Source: Patescibacteria group bacterium
GTDB taxonomy: Bacteria > Patescibacteriota > Patescibacteriia > 2-12-FULL-60-25
Length of the DNA: 64,000 bases
Assembly: GCA_023229665.1 (NCBI GenBank)
Contig: JALNYW010000002.1
Location: forward strand, 202,512-266,511
Reading direction: 5' to 3'
Position 1 is the first letter of the stretch, and the number at the start of each line of letters is the position of its first letter. A program made the position numbers and the translations under genes. Positions 40,689-49,519 of the stretch are shown here, piece by piece. A model generated the notes under the pieces. That model was not told where the DNA came from, made no database searches, and saw nothing but the letters and a program-made list of their open reading frames with translations.

Positions 40689-42803
40689 ATGACGATTTGT
40701 AAGATCAAAAAACGAAACGGGGCCATCGTTGATTTCGATGTTGGAAAAATCCGCGCCGCGGTGGATAAGGCGGCCAAGGCCGTCGGACTCGAGGGCGCTT
40801 CGGTCGTTCCCGGGGTGGCGGAAGACGTGTTGCGCCAGCTCGAGGAGCTGTACGACGGGAGCGTTCCCTCGGTCGAGCAGGTGCAGGACGAAGTGGAGGA
40901 GACGTTGATCCGCCGCGGATATTCGGAAATGGCCAAGGCGTACATTCTCTATCGTGAAAAACGCCGGGAAGCCCGCGAGACGCGCGATGTCGTTGTCGAG
41001 GTCGGGAAAACCATTTCCGAATATCTGGAGCGCAATGACTGGCGCGTGGAAGCGAATTCGAACCAGGGATATTCGCTCGGCGGGATGATCCTGAATACGG
41101 CCGGCAAGGTCACGGCCAACTACTGGCTTTCCCATATCTACCCAAAGGAAATCGGGGATGCGCATCGCAATGCCGACATTCACATCCACGATCTCGACAT
41201 GTTTTCCGGATACTGCGCCGGTTGGAGTTTGCGCGCGCTTTTAGAGGAGGGGTTTAACGGCGTGCCGGGGAAAATCGAATCCGGCCCGCCGAAGCACCTG
41301 TCGTCAGCCGTCGCGCAGATGGTGAATTTTCTCGGAACGCTTCAGAACGAATGGGCGGGCGCCCAGGCATTTTCGAGTTTTGATACGTATCTTGCCCCGT
41401 TCGTGAAAAAATTCGAGCTGGAAACTCGGGCCGAGCTCGTGCAAGCGGGCGCGTCCTTCCCGGATGAAGAGGCGCGCGCCGAATTCGTCCAAATGAAAGT
41501 CCGCGAGTACGTAAAACAAAACCTCCAGTCATTCGTGTTTAACATGAATGTCCCGTCGAGATGGGGGACGCAGACGCCATTTACGAACATTACGCTCGAT
41601 TGGGTCTGTCCTGAGGACCTGAAGGATCGGAGATTGATGCTGGGCGGCAAAGAGTTCCCGTATACGTTCGGGGAATTGCAAAACGAGATGCGTTTGTTGA
41701 ACGAGGTCTTCATCGAGGTGATGACCGAGGGCGACCGCAACGGCCGGACGTTCACCTTTCCCATCCCGACCTACAATATCGGCAAGGATTTTGACTGGGA
41801 GGACCCGCATACGCGCCCGCTCTTTGAGATGACGGCGAAGTATGGAACGCCGTATTTCCAGAATTTCATCAATTCCGACCTGAACCCCGGCGACGTGCGT
41901 TCCATGTGTTGCCGATTGCAGTTGGATTTGAAAGAGCTGCGGAAGCGCGGCGGGGGCCTGTTCGGTTCGGCTGAAATGACGGGTTCCGTCGGCGTCGTCA
42001 CGGTGAATGCGGCGAGGCTTGGATATCTGGCTCACGGTTCTTCCGAAGCGTTCTTTGAGCGCCTGGGCCGGTTGATGGATCTCGCCCAGACATCGCTTGA
42101 GCTCAAACGTAAGGTCATCCAGACCTGGATAGACCGTGGATTATTCCCATACACGAAACGCTACCTCGCTTCATTGCGCAGCCATTTCTCCACGATTGGG
42201 ATTAACGGCGTGAATGAGGCGATCCGAAACATGACGGCGGATGCCGAAAATATTACGACGCCGGCCGGCCGGGCATTCGCCGCCGAAGTCTTGGATTTCA
42301 TGCGGGCGCGTCTCAAGGCGTACCAGGAGGAAACCGGGCACCTCTATAACTTGGAGGCGACGCCGGCAGAAGGCACGACCTATCGCTTCGCCAAGGAAGA
42401 CCGCCGGCGCTTTCCGGACATCCGGCAAGCGGGGACTTCCGAAGCCCCGTTCTACACGAATTCCACCCAAATCCCGGTCGGCTATACGAATGACGTCTTC
42501 GAGGCGCTCGAGCTCCAGGACCATCTCCAAACCAAATACACCGGCGGCACCGTTCTCCACTGCTATATGAGCGAGAGGTTGTCTTCCGGAGAAGCGTGCC
42601 GCGACTTGGTCCGGAAAGTGCTCACGAATTTCCGGTTGCCGTATGTGACGATTACGCCCACGTTTTCTATTTGCCCGCGTCACGGATACCTGACCGGGGA
42701 ATGGGACTTCTGTCCCCGTTGCGATGACGAGACCGGGTTGGCCGGTCCTCGGCTGGACGCGGACGTGCGTGAGAAACACGCATCGGCCGCCCCCCATATT
42801 TAA
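40689..42803 (+). CDS. nrdD: Anaerobic ribonucleoside-triphosphate reductase, large chain lacking the glycyl-radical loop
   Basis: The 704-residue protein has an N-terminal ATP-cone (about 1-95, starting TICKIKKRNGAIVDFDVGKI). The class III catalytic barrel follows, with GYSLGGMILNTAGKVTANY, DIHIHDLDMFSGYCAGW and SMCCRLQLDL. Near the end is a zinc site, CPRHG...CPRCD. Normal NrdD continues into an RVxGYxxP glycyl-radical motif, but here the frame ends with an unrelated tail of about 26 residues and TAA. The missing motif is encoded by the next gene. The enzyme makes dNTPs without oxygen. Confidence 0.93.
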   Translation: MTICKIKKRNGAIVDFDVGKIRAAVDKAAKAVGLEGASVVPGVAEDVLRQLEELYDGSVPSVEQVQDEVEETLIRRGYSEMAKAYILYREKRREARETRDVVVEVGKTISEYLERNDWRVEANSNQGYSLGGMILNTAGKVTANYWLSHIYPKEIGDAHRNADIHIHDLDMFSGYCAGWSLRALLEEGFNGVPGKIESGPPKHLSSAVAQMVNFLGTLQNEWAGAQAFSSFDTYLAPFVKKFELETRAELVQAGASFPDEEARAEFVQMKVREYVKQNLQSFVFNMNVPSRWGTQTPFTNITLDWVCPEDLKDRRLMLGGKEFPYTFGELQNEMRLLNEVFIEVMTEGDRNGRTFTFPIPTYNIGKDFDWEDPHTRPLFEMTAKYGTPYFQNFINSDLNPGDVRSMCCRLQLDLKELRKRGGGLFGSAEMTGSVGVVTVNAARLGYLAHGSSEAFFERLGRLMDLAQTSLELKRKVIQTWIDRGLFPYTKRYLASLRSHFSTIGINGVNEAIRNMTADAENITTPAGRAFAAEVLDFMRARLKAYQEETGHLYNLEATPAEGTTYRFAKEDRRRFPDIRQAGTSEAPFYTNSTQIPVGYTNDVFEALELQDHLQTKYTGGTVLHCYMSERLSSGEACRDLVRKVLTNFRLPYVTITPTFSICPRHGYLTGEWDFCPRCDDETGLAGPRLDADVREKHASAAPHI

Positions 42804-42828
42804 TTCTATTTCATCTTCCCACTTACAT

Positions 42829-43011
42829 ATGACCGCCACCCCACGTACCCGCACGCGCTGTGAAGTTTGGACCCGCGTCATGGGCTATCACCGCCCGGTT
42901 TCATTCTTCAATCCCGGTAAAAAATCCGAGCACTATTCGCGCAAGCATTTCACGGAATGCGCGGCAGCCAATCGGGAGTTCAAGTTGAAGCAGGAAATGT
43001 CACGCGCATGA
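42829..43011 (+). CDS. Stand-alone glycyl-radical domain of the anaerobic ribonucleotide reductase
   Basis: The 60-residue product contains CEVWTRVMGYHRPVSFFNPG followed by a Lys/Glu/His-rich end (KKSEHYSRKHF). This is the C-terminal glycyl-radical segment normally fused to NrdD, and the Gly of RVMGY is the expected radical site. It is in a different frame from nrdD, 25 bases past the nrdD stop, with its own ATG. Its TGA overlaps the nrdG ATG (ATGA). It should dock on NrdD as a separate subunit, comparable in principle to YfiD with pyruvate formate-lyase. A recent frameshift is the alternative. Confidence 0.85.
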   Translation: MTATPRTRTRCEVWTRVMGYHRPVSFFNPGKKSEHYSRKHFTECAAANREFKLKQEMSRA

Positions 43012-43709
43012 AATTCAGCGCGATCCAACCGTTCACGGTTCTGGACTATCCGGGCAAGGCGGCGTGCATCGCCTTTACGCCCGGGTGCAATTTCCGTTGC
43101 GGATATTGCCATAACCCGGAATTCGTTTTGCCGGATCGCGTGAAGCTGCTGGAGCCCGATTTCATCGACGAAGAGACGGTGATCGGGTTCCTGGAGCGTC
43201 GGAAGGGCTTGCTCGATGGGATCGTCGTCACGGGCGGGGAGCCGACCTTGCACCGGGGCTTGCCGGATTTTCTCCGTCGCGTGAAATCGCTTGGGTTCCT
43301 CGTGAAGCTGGATACGAATGGCAGCTTACCTCAGGTTGTGGGCAAGTTGTTCGATGAGAACCTGCTCGATTATGTTGCGATGGATGTAAAAACGTCGCTG
43401 GAGCAGTATCCGGGGTTGGTCGGTCCCTGTATCCAGCCAAAGGCGATCCAAGATAGTATAGATCTCATTCGTGATCATGCGCCTGACTACGAGTTCCGGA
43501 CGACTTTGCTCCGCGAGGTTCACGGACTCCCGGTTTTGAAAGACATGATCGGTCTGGTCGCGCGGGCCAAGCGGTATGTCCTCCAGCCCTTTCGGTCTGC
43601 GGTGACCCTTGATCCCAACTTCGGTTCTTACTCCGCCCCCGACGCATCCGAGATGGAGCTCATCATCGATCTCTTCCGTCCGCACGTGGGCGAACTTATC
43701 CTTCGATAA
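43008..43709 (+). CDS. nrdG: Anaerobic ribonucleotide reductase activating protein (radical SAM)
   Basis: The ATG at 43008 overlaps the glycyl-domain stop codon. The 233-residue protein begins KFSAIQPFTVLDYPGKAACI and has CNFRCGYC, the CxxxCxxC [4Fe-4S] site, plus VVTGGEPTLH, the GGE SAM-binding motif. It generates the glycyl radical. It is longer than E. coli NrdG (154 residues) and resembles the longer PflA-like activators. Coupling with the detached glycyl domain fits that domain being its direct substrate. Confidence 0.9.
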   Translation: MKFSAIQPFTVLDYPGKAACIAFTPGCNFRCGYCHNPEFVLPDRVKLLEPDFIDEETVIGFLERRKGLLDGIVVTGGEPTLHRGLPDFLRRVKSLGFLVKLDTNGSLPQVVGKLFDENLLDYVAMDVKTSLEQYPGLVGPCIQPKAIQDSIDLIRDHAPDYEFRTTLLREVHGLPVLKDMIGLVARAKRYVLQPFRSAVTLDPNFGSYSAPDASEMELIIDLFRPHVGELILR

Positions 43710-43712
43710 TCT

Positions 43713-44168
43713 ATGACCAACTATCAACGCATAAGTCTCTTCGCGCTTCGACTCTCCCTGGGCTGGCTATTTTTTTACGCGGGCATCACCAAGATATTCA
43801 ATCCGGCGTGGTCGGCGGCGGGATACCTGAAGGGCGCAAAAACATTTGCCATGTTGTTTGGATGGATGCTGGATCCGTCCGTACTTCCGTTCATCAACTT
43901 CATGAATGCGTGGGGACTGGCCCTGCTCGGCGTCTCGCTGCTTGCGGGCGGGCTGGTCCGGTATAGCGCCTACGCCGGAGTCCTGTTGATGACGCTCTAT
44001 TATTTAGCTGCGATGGATTTCCCGTACCCGAATGCCCATGCGTTTCTGGTAGATGAACATGTGATTTACTCCGTCGCCTTACTCACGCTTGTCGCGTTCG
44101 ACGCGGGACGGATTTGGGGATTCGACGGATGGTGGGCGAGTCGGCGTAAAATGACAAAAAAGGCCTGA
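43713..44168 (+). CDS. DoxX family membrane protein
   Basis: The 151-residue protein has four hydrophobic segments and the DoxX opening RLSLGWLFFYAGITKIFNP, with later NAWGLALLGVSLLAGGLVRY. DoxX proteins are small membrane proteins linked to redox or thiol metabolism, with variable functions. It starts three bases after nrdG and may be cotranscribed. Confidence 0.8.
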   Translation: MTNYQRISLFALRLSLGWLFFYAGITKIFNPAWSAAGYLKGAKTFAMLFGWMLDPSVLPFINFMNAWGLALLGVSLLAGGLVRYSAYAGVLLMTLYYLAAMDFPYPNAHAFLVDEHVIYSVALLTLVAFDAGRIWGFDGWWASRRKMTKKA

Positions 44169-44173
44169 TCCGC

Positions 44174-44179
44174 TACCGT
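44174..44179 (+). promoter_or_regulatory. -10 element of cysS
   Basis: TACCGT lies six bases before the ATG at 44186, the host-style leaderless arrangement. Confidence 0.4.
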
Positions 44180-44185
44180 TTCCGC

Positions 44186-45568
44186 ATGCTCCGCCTGTGG
44201 AATACCGCGACCAAGTCGCTCGAAGAGTTCAAACCCATCAAAAAAGGGAAGGTTGGCATGTATGCGTGCGGACCCACGGTTTATAATCCGGTTCACATCG
44301 GGAACCTTCGTACGTATATTTTTGAGGATGTGTTAAAGCGCACGCTTGAGCTCTTCGGTTACGATGTCCATCATGTGATGAACATCACGGATGTCGGCCA
44401 TCTTGTCGGCGATGGCGACATGGGCCAGGACAAAATGGAACGCGAAGCGTCCAAGACCGGCAAAACCGCCTGGGACATCGCCAAGCGTTACGAGCAACTG
44501 TTCGATTTCGACATGCAGCGTCTCAATATCGTTTCACCGGTCGGAAAGGATCGCCCGCATGCCACCGAGTACATCCCTCAACAGGAATCGTTGGTGAAGA
44601 AGCTGGAGGAAAAGGGGTATACCTATGAAACGAGCGACGGCATTTATTTCGATACCGCCAAGTTCGCCGGCTACGGAAAACTCTCCGGCCAAAAACGCGA
44701 AGACAAAGAAGCCGGCGCGCGTGTCGAGGTAAACGAAGAAAAAAAGCATCCGGCGGACTTTGCGTTGTGGAAGTTCTCGCCGGAAGGGGAGAAGCGCCAA
44801 ATGGAATGGGACTTCGAGGGTCGCAAGGGTTTCCCTGGATGGCACATTGAGTGCTCTGCCATGTCCGAGGCCATTCTGGACCAACCGTTTGATATTCACT
44901 GCGGCGGCGTGGATCACATTCCGGTCCATCATGAAAATGAAATCGCCCAAAGCGAAGCGGCTTTTGATAAACCTCTCGCTAATTACTGGATGCATGGGGA
45001 GTTTTTGTTGGTAGATGGCGGTCGCATGGGTAAGTCCGAAGGGAATGCCTATCTATTGGATGAATTGGTCGCCCGTGGTTTCGATCCGCTCGCGTTCCGT
45101 TATTACTGTTTAGGAACCCATTACCGTTCGAAATTGAATTTTACGTGGGAGGGGCTGGAGGGAGCGCAGAATGCGCTTCGCCACCTTCAATCCGAGGCTC
45201 GTAAATTGGAACGGGGAGCACGCGTGGATAAGACTTCGCTCGAAGCATTCAATGCCGCCTTGGGAGATGATTTGAATACCTCGAAAGCGCTGGCTGTCTT
45301 GCATGACATGCTCAAGTCCGATGTCGGGGCTGATGAAAAAGGCGCGACATTGATCGAGATGGATCAGGTTCTGGGCCTTGGTTTGAAAGAAATCGTGGGC
45401 AAAAAAATCGAAATCCCGGAAGCCATTCAAGCCTTGGCCGATGAGCGCCTCGAAGTCCGCAAAAACAAGGATTGGAAGAAGTCGGATGAGCTGCGCGATG
45501 CGCTCAAAGCGAAGGGCTGGATCGTGGAAGACACGAAAGACAGCTACGAGCTTCATCCAAGCGCATAG
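44186..45568 (+). CDS. cysS: Cysteinyl-tRNA synthetase
   Basis: The 460-residue class I synthetase has YACGPTVYNPVHIGNLRTY (HIGH site and first zinc Cys), FPGWHIECSAMSEA (zinc site) and GGRMGKSEGN (KMSKS loop). A helical anticodon-binding C-terminus follows. Length is normal. No Shine-Dalgarno is present. Confidence 0.97.
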   Translation: MLRLWNTATKSLEEFKPIKKGKVGMYACGPTVYNPVHIGNLRTYIFEDVLKRTLELFGYDVHHVMNITDVGHLVGDGDMGQDKMEREASKTGKTAWDIAKRYEQLFDFDMQRLNIVSPVGKDRPHATEYIPQQESLVKKLEEKGYTYETSDGIYFDTAKFAGYGKLSGQKREDKEAGARVEVNEEKKHPADFALWKFSPEGEKRQMEWDFEGRKGFPGWHIECSAMSEAILDQPFDIHCGGVDHIPVHHENEIAQSEAAFDKPLANYWMHGEFLLVDGGRMGKSEGNAYLLDELVARGFDPLAFRYYCLGTHYRSKLNFTWEGLEGAQNALRHLQSEARKLERGARVDKTSLEAFNAALGDDLNTSKALAVLHDMLKSDVGADEKGATLIEMDQVLGLGLKEIVGKKIEIPEAIQALADERLEVRKNKDWKKSDELRDALKAKGWIVEDTKDSYELHPSA

Positions 45569-45579
45569 CGCGTAGCTCG

Positions 45580-45620
45580 TAGCAGGGTTTTGCTACGTGT
45601 TACGGGCTATGTGTTACGTG
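45580..45620 (+). repeat. Short repeats between cysS and the next gene
   Basis: GCTACGTGTTACG (45592-45604) and GCTATGTGTTACG (45606-45618) are 14 bases apart with one difference. Just before them GTAGC/GCTAC forms a small hairpin with a T-rich loop. The stretch leads into the -10 of the gene at 45634. Confidence 0.6.
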
Positions 45621-45627
45621 ATATACT
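45619..45627 (+). promoter_or_regulatory. Extended -10 element of the gene at 45634
   Basis: TGA followed by TATACT (45622-45627) ends six bases before the ATG. Confidence 0.6.
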
Positions 45628-45633
45628 GTTCGC

Positions 45634-46188
45634 ATGTCCGACGGGGGCTTTTTAGGCGGTTCTTCGGCTGAACAAATGCCGAAAGTGGTTGAAGTTCCCG
45701 AAACAAATGCCGAAGTGAGCGGCACGGAAGCCGAATCCGGTGCGCGCAAGCAAATGGAGTCCGAACAACAAAAAAATGCGTTTCTCGAGCAAGCGCAGGA
45801 ACCTGCGCCGACGACGACCGTAGTCCCCGGGGCGAATCAGCAGGCGGCCGCGCAAATCGCCGAAGAAACTCCGAAAGATGAAATCACCGTCGAAGTAGAA
45901 AAGATTTTGGAATACGGCCTTGGCGATTACATTCCCGACATGCCGGAAGAGGCGCGCCAGCGATTCCTCAAGAAAGGCGGCGAAGTGGCGGCCCAGCTTT
46001 CCACCATGGTGCATACGCTCAATGTCCAGGTGACGTTGGTAGTGACCTTGATCAAGGAGTGGCTGCTCACCATTCCGGGTGTGAACCGGTATTACATCGA
46101 GCAAGAGTCCAAAATCAAAACCGACCAGATCGTCGAGCTGGCGAATGTCCGCCGTAACGAACAAGCGGGAGTCATTCCCAAAGCCTAA
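45634..46188 (+). CDS. Protein of unknown function upstream of a type IV secretion-like ATPase
   Basis: The 184-residue protein has a disordered Glu/Ala/Gln-rich first half and a helical second half with ITVEVEKILEYGLGDYIPDM and LNVQVTLVVTLIKEWLLTIPG, which could contact membrane. It has no signal peptide. The next gene, a TraG/HerA-like ATPase, starts five bases after its stop, so the two are likely partners. No family was recognised. Confidence 0.65.
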   Translation: MSDGGFLGGSSAEQMPKVVEVPETNAEVSGTEAESGARKQMESEQQKNAFLEQAQEPAPTTTVVPGANQQAAAQIAEETPKDEITVEVEKILEYGLGDYIPDMPEEARQRFLKKGGEVAAQLSTMVHTLNVQVTLVVTLIKEWLLTIPGVNRYYIEQESKIKTDQIVELANVRRNEQAGVIPKA

Positions 46189-46192
46189 TCCC

Positions 46193-48772
46193 ATGCTGCC
46201 GCTCCTTCTCTTCCAACTTGATCTCGGCGTCGCGGTGGAGCCGACGCCGGTCTTGGATATCTCTTCCATCTTGTGGCATCCGATCGCCATCGCACTCTAT
46301 ACGTTGGTCGGCTTGGCATTTTTTGTCTTGATTCTGCTTCTGTTGGTCCGCCGCCAATTGCGGAAAAACACGGCGACGCGCACCAGTTTCGATTTGAAAG
46401 TGCTGTTGATCCGCGTGCCCAAAGAGCTGAATGCCGAAGAATCGAAGGAGGATAAATCGCAACAGCAAATCCAAGAAATGATCGGCGCGATGGAAACCGT
46501 GTTCGCGACCCTCGGCGGTTTGAAGGCGCAAAAAGGCTTGAAAGCGTGGCTCCGCGGCCGCAGCGACCTGTTCACGTTCGAGATCGTGGCCCACCGCGAC
46601 AAGATTTCTTTCTACGTCACGGTCCCGACCTATCTCCACGCCTTCGTCGAGCAGCAGGTCCACGCGCAATATCCCAATGCGCAGATTGATGAAGTGCCGG
46701 ATTACAATATTTTTTCGCCGACCGGCGTCATTCTCGGGAGTTATCTGAAATTGCGCCGTCCGAATTATTTCCCCATCAAGACCTACCGCAAGCTCGAGGC
46801 GGATTCGATGAATGCGCTGACCAATGCCTTGTCCAAGGTGGAGGCAAAAGACGGCGTCGCCATCCAATATGTCTGCCGTAGCGCACCCAAGATTTGGCGC
46901 AGCGAAGGATTGCGCATCGCGCGCGCCATGCAGCAGGGGAAGAAGTTGTCCCAGGTCACGGGAGGCGGCGGCATCATGAAAGACGTGGCCAAGGGCTTGC
47001 AAAGCGCGGCTTCGACCTCATCCCCGAAAGACAAAAAACCCGATGAAGGTTATCGCCTGTCGCCGCTGGAGGAGGAAATGGTGAAGGGCTTGGAAGAAAA
47101 AGCTTCCAAAGCAGGTTTGGACGTAAACATCCGAGTCGTGGTGTCCGCGCATTCCCCGGAAGCGGCGCAACGCTATTTGAATGACGTTCTGAATGCCTAC
47201 GGAGGATTCAATATTTACGAATACGGAAACGGGTTCCAGCAGGAGACGCCGCGTTTCCAGGTGGGGATTATCCGTCCATTCATTTACCGCACCTTCGATG
47301 AGAAATTCCGCATCGTATTGAATAGCGAGGAAATGGCGACGCTTTTCCATTTCCCGTTGCCGACCACCGAAACGCCCAAGATCAACTGGCTTTTGTCGCG
47401 CCGCGCGCTTCCGCCGTCCAACTTGCCAACGGAAGGCATCTTGCTCGGCCAGTCCGAATATCGCGGCCGTTTGTATGACGTGCGCATGAAGCAGGCCGAC
47501 CGACGTCGCCACATGTACGTGATTGGTAAATCCGGTTCGGGTAAATCCGTCTATCAAGCCTCGCTCATCAAGCAGGATATCGAAGAGGGCCGTGGCGTAT
47601 GCGTGATTGATCCGCACGGCGACTTGTGCGACGAGGTGCTCGAGTACGTGCCCAAGGAACGCGCGGATGACGTCATTTTCTTCGATCCGGCCGATTACGA
47701 CCGTCCGATGGGCTTGAACATGCTGGAATTCGATCCGGCCCAGCCGCAGCAAAAGACCTTCGTCATCAACGAGATGCTGAAGATCTTCGACAAGCTCTAC
47801 GATCTGAAGTCCACCGGCGGCCCGATGTTCGAGCTGTACATGCGCAATGCCATCCTGCTTTTGATGGAAGACGTCGAATCCGGTTCAACCTTGATGGAGA
47901 TTCCCAAAGTCCTCGCCGACGAGGATTATCGCAACTACAAATTGTCCAAGTGCAAGTCGCAGGACGTGAAAGATTTCTGGCAAAAAGAGGCGCTCAAGGC
48001 CGGCGGTGAAGCGTCGCTCGCCAACATGGTGCCGTATATCACGTCCAAGCTCACGCCATTCATCTATAACGATTACATGCGGCCGATTATCGGCCAGCAA
48101 AAGAGCGCCTTTAATGTGCGCGACGTGATGGATGGCCAGAAAATCCTTTTGCTCAAGTTATCCAAAGGAAAGATCGGTGATTTGAACGCGTATCTGATCG
48201 GCATGGTCTTGGTCGGCAAGATTTTGATGGCCGCGCTCGCGCGTGGAGATATGGCCGCTTCGGACCGCAAAGATTTCTACCTCTACATTGATGAGTTCCA
48301 GAACTTCCTGACGGATTCCATTAGCGCGATTTTGTCCGAAGCGCGTAAATACGGCTTGAACCTTATCATCGCGCACCAATTCATCGGTCAACTTGAAGGC
48401 AAGGGAGGGGATACGGTCATCCGTGACGCCATTTTCGGTAACGTGGGTACCATGGTGGCCTTCCGTATCGGCGTGGAAGACGCGGAATTCCTCGCGAAAG
48501 AATTCCAGCCCGTATTCTCGACGTATGACTTGGTGAATGTGGAAGCGTTTACCTGCAATATTAAGATGCTCATCGACAATACGGCCTCGCGTCCGTTCAA
48601 TATGAAGCCGATCATGCCGCAGCGCCCGTCCAAGAAAGACATTCCGGCCATGATCCGAGAGCTCTCGCGCTACAAATTCGGCCGCAAGCGCGCCTTGGTC
48701 GAGGCGGAAATCCTTGAGCGCCGCGATGCCATGGCCACCGTATTGGGCGGAGAAGACGAGTCCCTTATCTAA
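46193..48772 (+). CDS. Membrane-bound HerA/TraG-type ATPase (type IV secretion-like)
   Basis: The ATG at 46193 gives 859 residues. One or two N-terminal transmembrane segments (about 28-55) precede an accessory domain of about 350 residues. The ATPase domain then has VIGKSGSGKSVYQASL (Walker A), GVCVIDPHGDLCDEVL (Walker B) and LYIDEFQNFLTDSIS. This is the conjugative coupling-protein or VirB4/DUF87 type found widely in CPR genomes. It may move DNA or protein across the envelope. No other secretion gene is in the window. Confidence 0.82.
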   Translation: MLPLLLFQLDLGVAVEPTPVLDISSILWHPIAIALYTLVGLAFFVLILLLLVRRQLRKNTATRTSFDLKVLLIRVPKELNAEESKEDKSQQQIQEMIGAMETVFATLGGLKAQKGLKAWLRGRSDLFTFEIVAHRDKISFYVTVPTYLHAFVEQQVHAQYPNAQIDEVPDYNIFSPTGVILGSYLKLRRPNYFPIKTYRKLEADSMNALTNALSKVEAKDGVAIQYVCRSAPKIWRSEGLRIARAMQQGKKLSQVTGGGGIMKDVAKGLQSAASTSSPKDKKPDEGYRLSPLEEEMVKGLEEKASKAGLDVNIRVVVSAHSPEAAQRYLNDVLNAYGGFNIYEYGNGFQQETPRFQVGIIRPFIYRTFDEKFRIVLNSEEMATLFHFPLPTTETPKINWLLSRRALPPSNLPTEGILLGQSEYRGRLYDVRMKQADRRRHMYVIGKSGSGKSVYQASLIKQDIEEGRGVCVIDPHGDLCDEVLEYVPKERADDVIFFDPADYDRPMGLNMLEFDPAQPQQKTFVINEMLKIFDKLYDLKSTGGPMFELYMRNAILLLMEDVESGSTLMEIPKVLADEDYRNYKLSKCKSQDVKDFWQKEALKAGGEASLANMVPYITSKLTPFIYNDYMRPIIGQQKSAFNVRDVMDGQKILLLKLSKGKIGDLNAYLIGMVLVGKILMAALARGDMAASDRKDFYLYIDEFQNFLTDSISAILSEARKYGLNLIIAHQFIGQLEGKGGDTVIRDAIFGNVGTMVAFRIGVEDAEFLAKEFQPVFSTYDLVNVEAFTCNIKMLIDNTASRPFNMKPIMPQRPSKKDIPAMIRELSRYKFGRKRALVEAEILERRDAMATVLGGEDESLI

Positions 48773-48775
48773 GTG

Positions 48776-48784
48776 TGATATGAT
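48776..48784 (+). promoter_or_regulatory. Extended -10 element of the gene at 48832
   Basis: TGA followed by TATGAT (48779-48784) is a near-consensus extended -10. A GTG at 48799 and the ATG at 48832 are both in frame downstream. Confidence 0.55.
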
Positions 48785-48831
48785 GGTGGAGTAAAAACGT
48801 GCGGGTGTGGAAAAAACAAAATAAATTGAAT

Positions 48832-49473
48832 ATGGCAGACAATGAAGAAATCATCATAGACGGGGATGATGAGGAAGAGGTGATGGAGGAAAGCGATGAC
48901 GCCGCGCCTCTTTCGGGCTATGACACCAAATTCGCGCTCGCCATGCGCGTCATTTCCAATATGCGCGCGCAATTGGAGAATTTGGAGCGCGTGCTCGCGG
49001 GCCAGGCCGAGCCGGATGAGGCCGAACGGTATATCGCGGCTTCGCGCCGCGCGCTCGCGGACGATGAAAGCGGTTTTGGCGGCCGGGTGATCGAAGGCGT
49101 CTTTGATGGCGAGCATATGGTCGGCGAAGATGGTCGCCAGTATTTGGTTCCGCCGAATTACGCGTCCAAATCCAAGCTCGTCGAAGGTGATTTGTTGCGT
49201 TTGAATATCAGCGACAGCGGAAAATTCATTTTCAAACAAAAAGGGCCGATCGAGCGCCAGCGTTTGATGGGTACGTTGGTACAAGACGACATCTCCGGAG
49301 AATGGAAAGTCATCGCGGATAACCGTGCGTATAAAGTGCTGACCGCCGCCGTCTCATTCCATCGTGGCGCGGTCGGGGATGATGCCGTGATCATGGTCCC
49401 GAAAGAGGCTCCTTCCCGCTGGGCTGCCCTCGAAAATATCGTGAAACGCGCGGAAGATGCGTGGGTGAGCTGA
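48832..49473 (+). CDS. Acidic protein of unknown function
   Basis: The ATG at 48832 (ADNEEIIIDGDDEEEVMEES) is preferred, but GTG 48799 is possible. The 213-residue product has an acidic N-terminus, a helical region (about 45-85) and a beta-rich C-terminal part. That part contains VIEGVFDGEHMVGEDGRQY and KSKLVEGDLLRLNISDSGK, which looks like an OB or SH3-type fold. No catalytic motif is seen. It lies before dnaX with its own promoter. Confidence 0.6.
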   Translation: MADNEEIIIDGDDEEEVMEESDDAAPLSGYDTKFALAMRVISNMRAQLENLERVLAGQAEPDEAERYIAASRRALADDESGFGGRVIEGVFDGEHMVGEDGRQYLVPPNYASKSKLVEGDLLRLNISDSGKFIFKQKGPIERQRLMGTLVQDDISGEWKVIADNRAYKVLTAAVSFHRGAVGDDAVIMVPKEAPSRWAALENIVKRAEDAWVS

Positions 49474-49478
49474 GGGGG

Positions 49479-49508
49479 TTAGACGTCCGTAAACCGACGG
49501 GCTACGAT
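49479..49508 (+). promoter_or_regulatory. Probable promoter of dnaX
   Basis: TTAGAC (49479-49484), 18 bases, then TACGAT (49503-49508). The ATG at 49520 is 11 bases further on. Confidence 0.45.
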
Positions 49509-49519
49509 CAGCCAATCGT

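Noticed and set aside
42724..42828. Programmed frameshift joining nrdD to the glycyl-radical frame
   Set aside because: No slippery sequence was seen, and the bases between would encode a Ser/His-rich segment unlike any NrdD. An independent ATG and coupling to nrdG fit better, though an assembly error is not excluded.
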